Source of the DNA: Banduia mediterranea
GTDB taxonomy: Bacteria; Pseudomonadota; Gammaproteobacteria; Nevskiales; Nevskiaceae
Assembly: GCF_031846245.1 (NCBI RefSeq)
Contig: NZ_JAVRIC010000019.1
Coordinates: 22,331-86,330 of the forward strand
DNA: 64,000 nucleotides
Direction of reading: 5' to 3'
The translations under genes were made by a program, and so were the position numbers. Below are positions 54,587 to 63,246 of this stretch, one piece after another (position 1 is the first letter of the stretch; each line of letters starts with the position of its first letter). The notes under the pieces are model-generated. The model was not told the origin of the DNA and did not search any database. It saw only the letters and a list, made by a program, of their open reading frames with translations.

Positions 54587-55144
54587 ATGATCGATTGCGA
54601 CATTCGGAACACCGAAACGCCAGTTGGCAGCGCAGTGGAACAACTGGTGCCACTGCTGTACGCCGACCTCAGGCGCATGGCGCGGCGGGAACGCTGGCGC
54701 GTCGGTGGCGGACAGACCTTGCAGACCACGGCGCTCGTCAGCGAGGCCTATCTCAAGCTGAGGCGCAGTCAGGGCTGGGATTCCCACCAGCACTTCCTGC
54801 ACGCGGCCGCGGTCGCGATGCGGCAGATCCTGGTGGACCATGCACGCGCGCAGCTGGCGGCCAAGCGCGGCGGGGACAGTATCGACCTCAGTCTCGACGA
54901 CATCGGCGAAGCGGCGGACAACCTCTGCATCGAATCGAACGAGGACCTGCTCGCGATCAACGATGCGCTGGAAAAACTGGCCGAACTGAACCCGCGCCTG
55001 GTCCAGGTGGTGGAATGCCGCTATTTCGCCGGTTACAGCGAACTCGAAACCGCAACCGCGCTGGGCATCACTGATCGCACGGTGCGCCGCGACTGGATCA
55101 AGGCCAAGGCCTGGCTGCAACGCGAACTGAGCACCGGGACCTGA
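54587..55144 (+). CDS. ECF-like sigma factor of the TIGR02999 type
   Basis: From the ATG at 54587 the product has 185 residues. It has the sigma region 2-like part with LLYADLRRMARRERWRVGGG and TLQTTALVSEAYLKLRRSQG, the region DHARAQLAAKRGGDSIDLSL, and the region 4 helix-turn-helix VVECRYFAGYSELETATALG. This pattern is that of the ECF-like sigma factors often encoded beside Ser/Thr kinases. A GGGGGAATCGGGA stretch precedes this ATG; an ATG at 54548 is the alternative. Its stop is 5 bp from the converging kinase gene's stop. Confidence 0.88.
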   Translation: MIDCDIRNTETPVGSAVEQLVPLLYADLRRMARRERWRVGGGQTLQTTALVSEAYLKLRRSQGWDSHQHFLHAAAVAMRQILVDHARAQLAAKRGGDSIDLSLDDIGEAADNLCIESNEDLLAINDALEKLAELNPRLVQVVECRYFAGYSELETATALGITDRTVRRDWIKAKAWLQRELSTGT

Positions 55145-55149
55145 GCCCT

Positions 55150-57579
55150 TCAGTTCAGGCGCGAACGGACCTGCTTGGCCATTTCACGATAACGCTGCAC
55201 GGCAGCACCATAGGGTTCAAGCACCGCTTCGACCTGATCGAGCGTCGCCTTCGCCGCCGCTGCATCACCCCTCATGCCCTGCACGCGCGCCTGCAGCATC
55301 AGGCTGACGGCGTACTGCACGCTGGAGCCGCCGAAGTGTTCGCGTGCGATCGAGGTGGCGCGCTGCGAAGCGGCCTCGGCCGCCGGTGCGTCGTGCGCCG
55401 CGAGTGCCAGCTCCACCGCACCGCCCAGGGTGGCGCTGTACTCCGGGCTGTTCTCACCGGCGTACTCCAGCGCCATCGCCGAGGCTTCGCCCAGCAAGGG
55501 TGCGGCCTCGTCGAGCCGATCGAGCCGGATCAGGATCTTGGCGTAGTTGCTGGCCAGCGCGGCCGTCGCCGCGGACGGTCCGTACAGACGCCGCCGCAGA
55601 ATCAGCGCCTGCTCGAAACGGCGCGCCGACTCATCCAGGTCGCCGGCCAGGAACGCCAGCGAAGCCCAGTTGTTGAGCGTATTCAGGGCCGCCGTGCTGC
55701 CAGTGTCACCAATGCGTTCGTGCGCCGCCCAGGCCTTGCGGCAGGCCGCCAGCCCGGCCTGCGGCTGATTGGCCGACATGTAGACCACGGCCATCGTCCC
55801 GTAGGCATTGGCGATATCCGGGTGGTCCGGCTCGCCGCCGGCCAGGCGCTCGTCCGCCATCGCCTGCAAGCGTGCAACCGCAGTATCGATGTCGCCCGCG
55901 GCCCGGGCCAGCTGCGATTCGAGCAACATCGCCGAGATCCGTTCGCTGCGGTAGCGCGCCGGATCCTCGGCCCAGAACGCACGGGCCTGCGTGAGTAGTC
56001 GTGCGGACTCGGCCTCGCGGCGCTGACGGTATCGCAGGTCGGCCAGTTCATAGCGCGCCTGGGCCTGCAGGGCCGGATCGATATCGGCCGGCGGTTCCTC
56101 GACCACGCGGCTCAGCAAGGGGTCGGCCGCTTCGTAGTCATTCAGCACCAGATACATGTAGCCAAAGCTGTACAGCATGCTTACGGCCCGATCGGGCGCT
56201 TCCGAATAAAGATCCATCAGGCGCTGCGCGGCGCGGTCCAGCACCATCCGCGCGGTCAGCTCCCCGGTTCCCTCAGCCATGTCCACCGTACGGAACAGGT
56301 GCTCGACAAAGCGCTGCACCGCTTCGCCACGCTCGACTTCGCGGCGCGCCACGTCTCGTTCCACCGCGGCGCGATGGGCCTGCCACGCGGTCCCCGCCAG
56401 TCCTGCGGCCAGCGCCAGCACGATGCCCCCGACAGCTGCCACCAACCAGCGATAGCGACGCAGGAATACCCCGGCGCGATAGCTGCGAACGCCACCGCGC
56501 GCGAGCACGGTGCTGCCAGCCATGTGACGCTCGACATCGGCGCGCAGCGCATCGACCGTGGCGTAGCGCGACTCCGGTAGCTTGCGCAGGCATTTGGCGA
56601 CAATCGCATCGAGATCGCCGCGCAGCAGACGCGCAGGCACTGCTGTCGGCGAACTGGCGGCGGCCGTACTCGGCATCGGCGGCTCGGCGTGCAGCAATCG
56701 CTCGACGGCCACAGACAGGGGCAGGCTCCTGAGCATCCAGGCCGGCTGCCCGACCAGCAGCTCGTAGAGCACCGCGCCCAGGGCGTAGACGTCGACCGCC
56801 GTGGACACACTATCGCCGCGCAGGGTTTCGGGCGCCGCATAGTCAGGCGTCATCACCAAGGTCTGGGTGAGCTGGGAATCCGGGTCTCCGCCGAGGCTTT
56901 GCAGCTTGGCAACGCCGAAGTCCAGCAGTTTGACCCGAGCCTCCTGATCGACACAGATATTCGACGGCTTGATGTCGCGATGAATCACCAGGTTGCGGTG
57001 CGCGTAGGCCACTGCATCGCACACTTGGATGAACAACTCGAGCCGTTCGGATAGCGGTCGCCCGCCCGCGAACTCGGTAAGACTGCGCCCGTCCACATAC
57101 TCCATGACCATATAGGCGCGACCGTCCGGCGCCACCCCGCCGTCGAGCAGGCGGGCGATGCCCGGATGCTCCAGTCGCGCCAGAATCTGGCGCTCCGCCT
57201 GAAACCGCTGCCAGGTGTCGCCGCTGTCGGCGCGGATCAGCTTCAGCGCAGCGCGCTGTTCGAACAGGCCGTCGGCACGCTCGACCTCATAGACCTCACC
57301 CATGCCGCCGCGCCCGATCAGGCGCCGGACCGCCCACACGCCAAAGCGCTGACCCGAAGCGATGGTGCTCGATCCCTCCGTAGGAGCGCCGGAGCCGAGT
57401 CGCGGCGGCTGCTCCATGAAACCGTTGTCGGTGTCCGATGCGGCCAGCAGCGCACGCAATTCGGCCTCCAGTTCGGGCCGGCCTGCGCAGCGCTCGCGCA
57501 GAAACGCCGCGCGCGCGGCACCTTCGAGATCAAGCGCCTCGTCGAACAGCGCCTCCACGATCCGCCAGTCCGGCAGCAT
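55150..57579 (-). CDS. Membrane Ser/Thr protein kinase with C-terminal TPR-like sensor
   Basis: From the ATG at 57579 the protein has 809 residues. The kinase domain (about residues 85-355) has the glycine loop GRGGMGEVYEVE, Lys in AALKLIR, HRDIKPSN and DFGVAKL. A membrane helix lies near residue 383 (WLVAAVGGIVLALAAGLAGT). The periplasmic part is about 410 residues of TPR-like helical repeats (for example IRLDRLDEAAPLLGEASAMA). The frame continues to 57786, but the ATG at 57579 fits the family N-terminus WRIVEALFDEALDLEGAARA. It converges on the ECF-like sigma gene. Sigma-kinase pairs of this type are known; the signal is unknown. Confidence 0.9.
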   Translation of the reverse strand: MLPDWRIVEALFDEALDLEGAARAAFLRERCAGRPELEAELRALLAASDTDNGFMEQPPRLGSGAPTEGSSTIASGQRFGVWAVRRLIGRGGMGEVYEVERADGLFEQRAALKLIRADSGDTWQRFQAERQILARLEHPGIARLLDGGVAPDGRAYMVMEYVDGRSLTEFAGGRPLSERLELFIQVCDAVAYAHRNLVIHRDIKPSNICVDQEARVKLLDFGVAKLQSLGGDPDSQLTQTLVMTPDYAAPETLRGDSVSTAVDVYALGAVLYELLVGQPAWMLRSLPLSVAVERLLHAEPPMPSTAAASSPTAVPARLLRGDLDAIVAKCLRKLPESRYATVDALRADVERHMAGSTVLARGGVRSYRAGVFLRRYRWLVAAVGGIVLALAAGLAGTAWQAHRAAVERDVARREVERGEAVQRFVEHLFRTVDMAEGTGELTARMVLDRAAQRLMDLYSEAPDRAVSMLYSFGYMYLVLNDYEAADPLLSRVVEEPPADIDPALQAQARYELADLRYRQRREAESARLLTQARAFWAEDPARYRSERISAMLLESQLARAAGDIDTAVARLQAMADERLAGGEPDHPDIANAYGTMAVVYMSANQPQAGLAACRKAWAAHERIGDTGSTAALNTLNNWASLAFLAGDLDESARRFEQALILRRRLYGPSAATAALASNYAKILIRLDRLDEAAPLLGEASAMALEYAGENSPEYSATLGGAVELALAAHDAPAAEAASQRATSIAREHFGGSSVQYAVSLMLQARVQGMRGDAAAAKATLDQVEAVLEPYGAAVQRYREMAKQVRSRLN

Positions 57580-57707
57580 GATTCCCCCAAGTGACGTTGG
57601 TGCCGCGCAGTTTCGCGTCTTTGCGCCCGCTTGTCCCGCTAAGACAGCGCCCAGGCCGCGAACATCGTATGATTCCGGTCTCGGTCTTCTGCAAACAATG
57701 GAACACG

Positions 57708-58436
57708 ATGATGCGATCAGGAAATCCGGCGCTGCGCGCCGATGTCTTTGACCAGGCGCCACGAAGCGGCACGATCGGCGATGCAATGACGATCAACGGC
57801 ACGGTCGGCAAGACCGCGTTCTCACTGCTGCTGGTGGTCCTGGCGGCCAGCCTCACCTGGAGCCAGACCCCGAACCCGCTGATCATGATCGGCGGCGGCA
57901 TCGGCGGCTTCATCGTCGCCATGGTCACGATCTTCAAGAAGCAATGGTCTCCGGTCACCACACCGCTGTACGCGGTGCTGGAGGGTCTGTTCCTCGGCGG
58001 CATTTCCTCGATGTACGAGGCCCGATTTCCCGGCGTCGTGCTCAACGCCGTGGTACTCACGCTGGGCACGCTCGGCGCGCTGCTGATCGCCTACCGCTCA
58101 GGCGTGATCAAGGCCACCGAGAACTTCAAGCTCGGGGTGGTCGCTGCCACCGGTGGCATCGCCGTGGTCTATCTGGTGACGATGGTGCTCGGCATGTTCG
58201 GCGTCGGCGTCCCGTACGTTCACGAATCCGGCACCATCGGCATCGCCTTCTCGCTGTTCGTGGTAGTGATCGCCGCACTGAATCTGGTGCTGGACTTCGA
58301 CTTCATCGAAAACGGCGCTGCCGCACGCGCGCCCAAGTACATGGAGTGGTACGGCGCCTTCGGCCTGATGGTGACCCTGGTCTGGCTGTATCTGGAAATG
58401 CTGCGGCTGCTGTCCAAGCTGCAGGGACGCAACTGA
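57708..58436 (+). CDS. Bax inhibitor-1 / YccA family integral membrane protein
   Basis: From the ATG at 57708 the product has 242 residues, with a short cytoplasmic head and about seven membrane helices. Helices include TAFSLLLVVLAASLTWSQTP, LEGLFLGGISSMYE (the GLxLGxxS-type loop of YccA) and the last EWYGAFGLMVTLVWLYLEM-LRLL. The motif VLEGLFLGGISSMYEARFPG is characteristic. Members modulate FtsH or ion leak. ATG codons at 57591 and 57671 give longer products with Arg-rich N-termini that I reject. The gene is divergent from the kinase gene. Confidence 0.9.
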   Translation: MMRSGNPALRADVFDQAPRSGTIGDAMTINGTVGKTAFSLLLVVLAASLTWSQTPNPLIMIGGGIGGFIVAMVTIFKKQWSPVTTPLYAVLEGLFLGGISSMYEARFPGVVLNAVVLTLGTLGALLIAYRSGVIKATENFKLGVVAATGGIAVVYLVTMVLGMFGVGVPYVHESGTIGIAFSLFVVVIAALNLVLDFDFIENGAAARAPKYMEWYGAFGLMVTLVWLYLEMLRLLSKLQGRN

Positions 58437-58462
58437 GGCAGGCGATCATCGCCGACGCGAAA

Positions 58463-58488
58463 ATGAAGGGCGCTGCGGCGCCCTTCAT
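58463..58488 (+). terminator. Hairpin after the Bax inhibitor-1 gene
   Basis: A perfect 11-bp inverted repeat (ATGAAGGGCGC / GCGCCCTTCAT) with a 4-nt loop lies 26 bp after the gene. It lacks a U-run, so termination is possible but not certain. Confidence 0.5.
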
Positions 58489-58617
58489 CGTTGATGCCAT
58501 CGCCTCAGCGGTTTGCCCTTTCGCGGCGAACCGGCGTTCGACGGATAATCTCGGCGAAGCCGCTCGATCGACCGGCCCGTGGTCTCGGACGAACAGGCGC
58601 TCGGCTGAGCGCCCGCG

Positions 58618-59304
58618 TCAGCCGCTTTCGGAACGCTGTCGCCACAACAGGCCCAGCACGAACTTTCCAAGGAACGGCATCGCCACCAATAACGCGAATG
58701 CGCCGAGTATCTTGGGCGTGAGGATGTCGCCGGGCGACTCCAGCGTGGCCAGCTGGGTGCCGGCGTTCACCCACACGATCGACGCCGGCAGCATGCCGAG
58801 CTGCGACACCCAGTAGAAGGTCCAGGTCTTGATCGGCGTCAGCGCCATCGCCAGATTGATCAGCGACAGCGGGAACACCGGCACCAGACGGATCGAGAAC
58901 AGATAGAACGCACCCTCGCGGCGCACACCCTGGTCGATCGCGCCGAAACGCTCGGCGAAGCGCTGCTGCAGCGCCTCACCGAACACGAAACGCCCCAGCA
59001 GAAAACCGAGCGTGGAGCCGATCGACGAACTGAACGAGGAAATCAGCACGCCGCCCGGCAAGCCGAACAGCGCGCCACAGACCAGCGACATCACACCGGG
59101 AATCGGCAGCGCCAGGGCAGTACCGAGGGTGTAGCTCACGAACACCGCCGCGATCAGCCTCACCGGTTTTTGATCGCTCAACTCACTCAGGTGCTGGTGC
59201 TGCGTCTTGAGATTCTCGAAGCTGAAATACTGCGCGAGATCGAATGCGAAAAACGCTGCAACCAGGGCCGCGAAAATCAGGCCCAGCGCGATACGCCATT
59301 TCAT
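58618..59304 (-). CDS. TVP38/TMEM64 (DedA-superfamily) membrane protein
   Basis: The 228-residue protein has about six membrane segments. The family core (LALPIPGVMSLVCGALFGLP, then SSFSSSIGSTLGFLLGRFVF) is followed by the DedA-like GAFYLFSIRLVPVFPLSLIN with the conserved Arg and Pro. Such proteins are thought to move lipids across membranes; the bacterial substrate is not settled. The gene stands alone between convergent genes, with its start at 59304 next to an antisense-oriented neighbour. Confidence 0.92.
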   Translation of the reverse strand: MKWRIALGLIFAALVAAFFAFDLAQYFSFENLKTQHQHLSELSDQKPVRLIAAVFVSYTLGTALALPIPGVMSLVCGALFGLPGGVLISSFSSSIGSTLGFLLGRFVFGEALQQRFAERFGAIDQGVRREGAFYLFSIRLVPVFPLSLINLAMALTPIKTWTFYWVSQLGMLPASIVWVNAGTQLATLESPGDILTPKILGAFALLVAMPFLGKFVLGLLWRQRSESG

Positions 59305-59408
59305 GAAGTGAGGGAAATCCTTGAATTGGCCCCCACCTTAACCGCGCGATACCGGCGCCGTCATTCAGGCTCGTGCAAGCCTCCAGCTGCCACGACCGCG
59401 CTGCGCTT

Positions 59409-60446
59409 TCACGGAGACCGCGCGGTCTCCGGAGTCCACGGCGGCGGCAAGGGTGGCGCCGGCACGCGCACGAAACGCAGGTGTCGGCCGGCATCGGCCA
59501 CACCGAGCTGTTCCGGCATACGCGTCTCCAGCCGCAGCGTCTTGCCGTGACGCACCACCTCCAGACGCAGCGTGTTCTCACCACTGAGCTTGGCGAGCTT
59601 TTCGAGAGCTTCTCTTGGATTGTGGATGGCTTCGCCGTCGATCTGGCGAATCACGTCGCCGCTCTTGAGTTCGATGTCGGCGGCCTCCGGCACCGCGATG
59701 ACCAGCACGCCGCCATCGGTTCGAAAATAGGCCGCCAGATCCGCGTCCATGCTCGCCAGCTGCAAGGGCGGCAACAGGTTCTGACCGAAGGGGCCGTCCG
59801 GCAGGTCGTCCAGCGCGTCCAGCTCGGTCCAGTTCAACGTGGGCAGTTTCTGCAGCTCCGGCAGATCCTTCAGCGACAGGGCCACCGGACGACTGGCCTC
59901 GGCGACCGTCTTGTGGCGCTGGCCATCGCGCTCATATTCGATGCGCACCTGGTCTCCGGGCTTGAACTGCGTCATTTCTTCGCGCAGGCGGACTTCCGGA
60001 CGGCCGTCCTCGGCCGACACCACCAGGCTGCGCCCTTCGATCGACAGCAGCAGGTCGCCGGCCTGGAGGCCGGCCTGCTCGGCGCCGCTGCCGGGTGTGA
60101 CCGCCTGCACGCGCACGCCGCGAACATCGCCGTCCGCAGCCGGGCCCGGCACCACGATCACGCCAAGCACGGCCTTGCGCGGATCGGCGGCAAAGTCGAA
60201 GGCATACGCCAGAGGATTGGCCGCAGCGCCGCTGTCCTGCGAAACCTCGGCGAGTTGGCGGGCGGCGCTGCGCAGTTCGTCACGCGCAGCTTCCAGGGCC
60301 GCCCGCGCCTGCTCCAGATCGGATTCAAGCGTTCCTGATGTCGGTGCGTCCGGCCCCTCGGCGGCACCCGCCCGCCAGGGCGCGGTGAGCAGCGCGAGCG
60401 CCACCACCGTGCCAAGTCCTGCCCTGCGTATCAGCGATCGATTCAT
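59409..60446 (-). CDS. Periplasmic two-PDZ-domain protein
   Basis: From the ATG at 60446 the product has 345 residues. It has a signal peptide (LGTVVALALLTAPWRAGA) and a coiled-coil-like stretch at about 38-70. The first PDZ domain is around 88-165 (LGVIVVPGPAADGDV, then GAEQAGLQAGDLLLSIEGRS) and the second around 245-310 (YFRTDGGVLVIAVP, then ELKSGDVIRQIDGEAI). There is no protease domain, so it probably binds other proteins. It lies 31 bp after the anti-sigma candidate and closes the operon. It could present or sense unfolded envelope proteins, in the manner of RseP and DegS PDZ domains, but that is inference. Confidence 0.88.
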   Translation of the reverse strand: MNRSLIRRAGLGTVVALALLTAPWRAGAAEGPDAPTSGTLESDLEQARAALEAARDELRSAARQLAEVSQDSGAAANPLAYAFDFAADPRKAVLGVIVVPGPAADGDVRGVRVQAVTPGSGAEQAGLQAGDLLLSIEGRSLVVSAEDGRPEVRLREEMTQFKPGDQVRIEYERDGQRHKTVAEASRPVALSLKDLPELQKLPTLNWTELDALDDLPDGPFGQNLLPPLQLASMDADLAAYFRTDGGVLVIAVPEAADIELKSGDVIRQIDGEAIHNPREALEKLAKLSGENTLRLEVVRHGKTLRLETRMPEQLGVADAGRHLRFVRVPAPPLPPPWTPETARSP

Positions 60447-60477
60447 CCCTGGGTACTCCTGCGCGGCACGGACCGCT

Positions 60478-61002
60478 TCAGTCGACGCGTGCAACGCGGT
60501 AGGCCACCGGAACCGCGTGCGGCGTGGCGGCTTCGTGCAGGTTGACGAGCTGGCTCATCAGCGCGACCCGCCGCTGCCACAGGGCCTCGGCCTGTCCGGG
60601 TTGATGCCCGGCATCGACATGATTGAGTTGAACGTCCACCAGCGTGAGATCGCGCTGCAGAGCTTCCACACGTGCTTCACGGCGGGAATCCCAGACCACC
60701 ACTCGGGGACGTGCGGCAGCAAGTTCGCGTTCCAGCACACCCGATTCACCGATCAGGCGCGCCAGCTCGGACTGTGGCGGCGATTCGATGATCTCGCCCG
60801 GCGGTAGCGCCAGCCACAACAAGGCCACCGCCACCAGCAGCGACGCGGCCATCGCGAATCCGGCAGCGAAGCGGTGCCGGCGCTGCCGCGTCTGGCGGTC
60901 CATCCGCGCCTGCATCGCCGCCCAGCCCGCGGACGGCGGCGTTGGTTCCGGCAGGGCACGCAGACGCTCGCCCAAAGCTGATGGGGTTTGTGTGGGGTTC
61001 AT
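60478..61002 (-). CDS. Candidate membrane anti-sigma factor
   Basis: From the ATG at 61002 the product has 174 residues. The N-terminal cytoplasmic part (about 45 residues, LGERLRALPEPTPPSAGW) leads into one membrane helix (FAAGFAMAASLLVAVALLWLALP, about residues 46-68). A periplasmic helical domain ending in VAYRVARVD follows. No zinc-binding anti-sigma motif is visible. Position and layout, directly after an ECF sigma gene with a four-base overlap (ATGA), support an anti-sigma role. The start at 61002 is chosen from this overlap; ATG at 61026 is an alternative. Confidence 0.7.
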   Translation of the reverse strand: MNPTQTPSALGERLRALPEPTPPSAGWAAMQARMDRQTRQRRHRFAAGFAMAASLLVAVALLWLALPPGEIIESPPQSELARLIGESGVLERELAAARPRVVVWDSRREARVEALQRDLTLVDVQLNHVDAGHQPGQAEALWQRRVALMSQLVNLHEAATPHAVPVAYRVARVD

Positions 61003-61634
61003 ATCGCCAGCGTCTTGGGAGTACATGGGCTCACCTCCTGCTGCTGCGCCGGCGCCCCCTCCGTCACCAGCAACGTGCGCAACTTCTGATGGGCGCGGGC
61101 CAGTTGAGACTTCGAAAAACTCACGGACTTGCCCGCCATGCCTGCAATTTCCTGATGTGTATAGCCTTCCACGTGATACAGCCACAACACCGCACGCGGC
61201 ACCTCCGGCAACAGACCCAGGGCCCGTTCGAGGTCGACGGTCGAGCTGTCGTGCCAAACCAGGGCCGTCGGCGGTGCCTCCTCCGGCGCGAACAGCTCCA
61301 GCGTCAGCCGTCCGCGCCGCAGGTGCATCAAGGCCTCGGTCGCGGCGATACGCCGCAACCAGGCACCGAACGGCGCGTCCCCGCGGTACTGCCCCAGACA
61401 CTTGAAGGCGCGCAGGAAAGTGTCCTGCATCAGGTCCTGCGCGGAGTCCGGGCAGCCGACCATGCGCCGCACCAGCGCGTAGACCGGGCGTTCGAATGCG
61501 CGGTAGATCAGCTCCTGCGCATCGCGCGCCCCGGTGCGCGCTCGTGCCAGCGTTTCGGCGGACAGCGCTGCGTCGAAAGTGGCTCGCATCTCTGTTGGTT
61601 TTGATGCGCCGCGCGCGGCAAGGGTCGCAGTCAT
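60999..61634 (-). CDS. ECF RNA polymerase sigma factor
   Basis: The 211-residue protein has region 2 (DAQELIYRAFERPVYALVRR, then SAQDLMQDTFLRAFKCLGQY and GDAPFGAWLRRIAATEALMH). Region 4 has LLPEVPRAVLWLYHVEGYTH and QEIAGMAGKSVSFSKSQLAR. It would direct RNA polymerase to an envelope-stress-like regulon. Its start overlaps the stop of the upstream hydrolase (ATGA), and its stop overlaps the downstream anti-sigma candidate. The first 16 residues are not typical of ECF factors; ATG at 61589 is the alternative. Confidence 0.92.
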   Translation of the reverse strand: MTATLAARGASKPTEMRATFDAALSAETLARARTGARDAQELIYRAFERPVYALVRRMVGCPDSAQDLMQDTFLRAFKCLGQYRGDAPFGAWLRRIAATEALMHLRRGRLTLELFAPEEAPPTALVWHDSSTVDLERALGLLPEVPRAVLWLYHVEGYTHQEIAGMAGKSVSFSKSQLARAHQKLRTLLVTEGAPAQQQEVSPCTPKTLAI

Positions 61635-62575
61635 TCCGGGCCGACTTCGGGCGACAGGCCGCTTGCGGCGAGAAATGCACGGACGCGCTCAGCCGTTTGT
61701 TGCGGCCGTTCGAGCATGAAACAGTGCCCGCCGGACACCTGTTGCGCCTGCACCCGGGGATTGGCGCGCTGCAATCCGGCCACGCTGGCCGGCATGAACG
61801 GATAGCTGCGATCGCCGCTGATGACCAGCACCGGCACGCTGATCGTGTGCATGCGCCGCCGCGGCAGTATCGGGCTTTCGTAGATCGAAGCCTCCATTTC
61901 GCGTGCGCAACTCAGTTCCAGGCCGGCGTCCGTGGGCCTGAGAGCTTCGTCGGCAAAGGCCGCCAGCGCGGCCTCGTCCCAACCCGCGTAGACGCCGCGC
62001 CCACGCAGATGCCGCAGTACCGAGTCGCGGTCCGGCCAGACGTGGCGGCGGCGACGCGTGCCCTTGGCGAGCGGGTGCAACCCGAGACGCGCGGCGGCCC
62101 AGGATGCCAGCCAGGTTCGCAAGGGCATCAGGATCGGGTCCAACAGCACCAATGCCGAGAAACGCTGCGGTTGCAGGGCCGCCATGCACAGAGTCAGCGC
62201 CGCGCCATAGCTGTGCCCGACCCCGATCACCGCGCCGGCATTGCCACGCAGCGCTTCGAGGTTGTCCAGCAGGCGAGCCGTCAGGTGCGCCGCGCCACCG
62301 AAGCCGGGCACCGGATCGGACTCGCCGTGGCCTTCCAGATCCTGCGTGATCAGGCCGTAGCCTTCGCTCAACGGCGCCAGAAACGGCCAGTAGACGCCGC
62401 CGCTGAGACCGTTGCCGTGAACGAAGTGCAAGCTCGGTTCGCCTGCACGATGGCGGCCTCGCATGAGCCCACCACGGCGGTCGGCCGATGGCGATCGAGA
62501 CTGCCATTGCGGCAAATCGCGGTAGGCCGGCGCGCGCACGTTGGCGGAGCGGGCGGTGTCGGCTTGCGTCGTCAT
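61631..62575 (-). CDS. Alpha/beta-hydrolase fold protein
   Basis: The 314-residue protein has the hydrolase fold. It has oxyanion strand FVHGNGLSGGVYWPFLAPLS near residue 50, nucleophile elbow GVGHSYGAALTLCM near residue 118 (catalytic Ser), acid region VLVISGDRSYPF near residue 253, and catalytic His in VSGGHCFMLERP near residue 280. It is cytosolic, with no signal peptide. The substrate is not evident; esterase or lipase-like activity is possible. The start overlaps the previous gene's stop (ATGA) and its stop overlaps the sigma gene's start, so the four genes are one operon. Confidence 0.88.
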   Translation of the reverse strand: MTTQADTARSANVRAPAYRDLPQWQSRSPSADRRGGLMRGRHRAGEPSLHFVHGNGLSGGVYWPFLAPLSEGYGLITQDLEGHGESDPVPGFGGAAHLTARLLDNLEALRGNAGAVIGVGHSYGAALTLCMAALQPQRFSALVLLDPILMPLRTWLASWAAARLGLHPLAKGTRRRRHVWPDRDSVLRHLRGRGVYAGWDEAALAAFADEALRPTDAGLELSCAREMEASIYESPILPRRRMHTISVPVLVISGDRSYPFMPASVAGLQRANPRVQAQQVSGGHCFMLERPQQTAERVRAFLAASGLSPEVGPE

Positions 62576-63201
62576 TCGAGGCTGTAGTCCCAGACCAAGA
62601 TCACCACGGGCCTCGGCGCGATGTTTTCACGAACGCAGGGCCGCATCGTGCTCGGATGCGCCAGCATCAGGCCGGGCGCCTCATGCGGCGCCTGCACGGT
62701 CAGCCCACCGATCCGTTCATGCTGCAGATACAGGCCGCTGCCGGCCAGCAAAGTCACCGCCGAAGCGCCGGAACCATTGACGGCGCGCGCCGGCAGCGCG
62801 CGTCCGCGCGGCACCACAATGGCCGAAGCATCCTGCAGGTTCAGACGTTCGCTGTTGAGCATGGACATCACCAGCTTGCAGGCACGGGCGGCCACCAGGC
62901 TCGCGGCCGGCGAGGTCCATTGATCCACGTCGTGCAGCTTGAAGGCACCGCCGGCAATCGGCTCGGTACGCTCACGACTCAGTGCCTGCGTCTCGATTTC
63001 GGCGCGCAGTTCTTCGATGTAGATCGCGGTATCCGAGAACCGGATCGCACCCATGGTGGGCTGCTGGTGAAACAGCTCGATGGCGGCGTCCTCCGGCCAC
63101 AGCGGCAGCGAGGATGCCGTGGGGGCACCCCCGGTCTCGTCCCGGTCGGGCAGTCTAGGCATATCAATATGAAGAATGTTTCCGAGCGCCGAATCTAGCA
63201 T
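62572..63201 (-). CDS. Hypothetical protein heading the hydrolase/ECF operon
   Basis: I do not recognise this 209-residue protein. It has no signal peptide or membrane helix. Mostly alpha/beta sequence includes MGAIRFSDTAIYIEELRAEI, SLVAARACKLVMSMLNSERL and a C-terminal RPVVILVWDYSLE. The segment LQDASAIVVPRGRALPARAV may be a loop. It is the first gene of the operon and divergent from the second cysH across 45 bp. The start ATG at 63201 is the farthest upstream. A regulatory or sensor role for the operon would be a guess. Confidence 0.8.
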   Translation of the reverse strand: MLDSALGNILHIDMPRLPDRDETGGAPTASSLPLWPEDAAIELFHQQPTMGAIRFSDTAIYIEELRAEIETQALSRERTEPIAGGAFKLHDVDQWTSPAASLVAARACKLVMSMLNSERLNLQDASAIVVPRGRALPARAVNGSGASAVTLLAGSGLYLQHERIGGLTVQAPHEAPGLMLAHPSTMRPCVRENIAPRPVVILVWDYSLE

Positions 63202-63246
63202 GCGGGCTCCTTATACTTCGTCCCCGTTGTTCGATTGGAGTGCGTC

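Noticed and set aside
61026..61680. Longer version of the anti-sigma candidate starting upstream of 61026
   Set aside because: The added residues overlap the ECF sigma gene in another frame and look like codon-mirror sequence; the ATGA overlap at 61002 is a better start.
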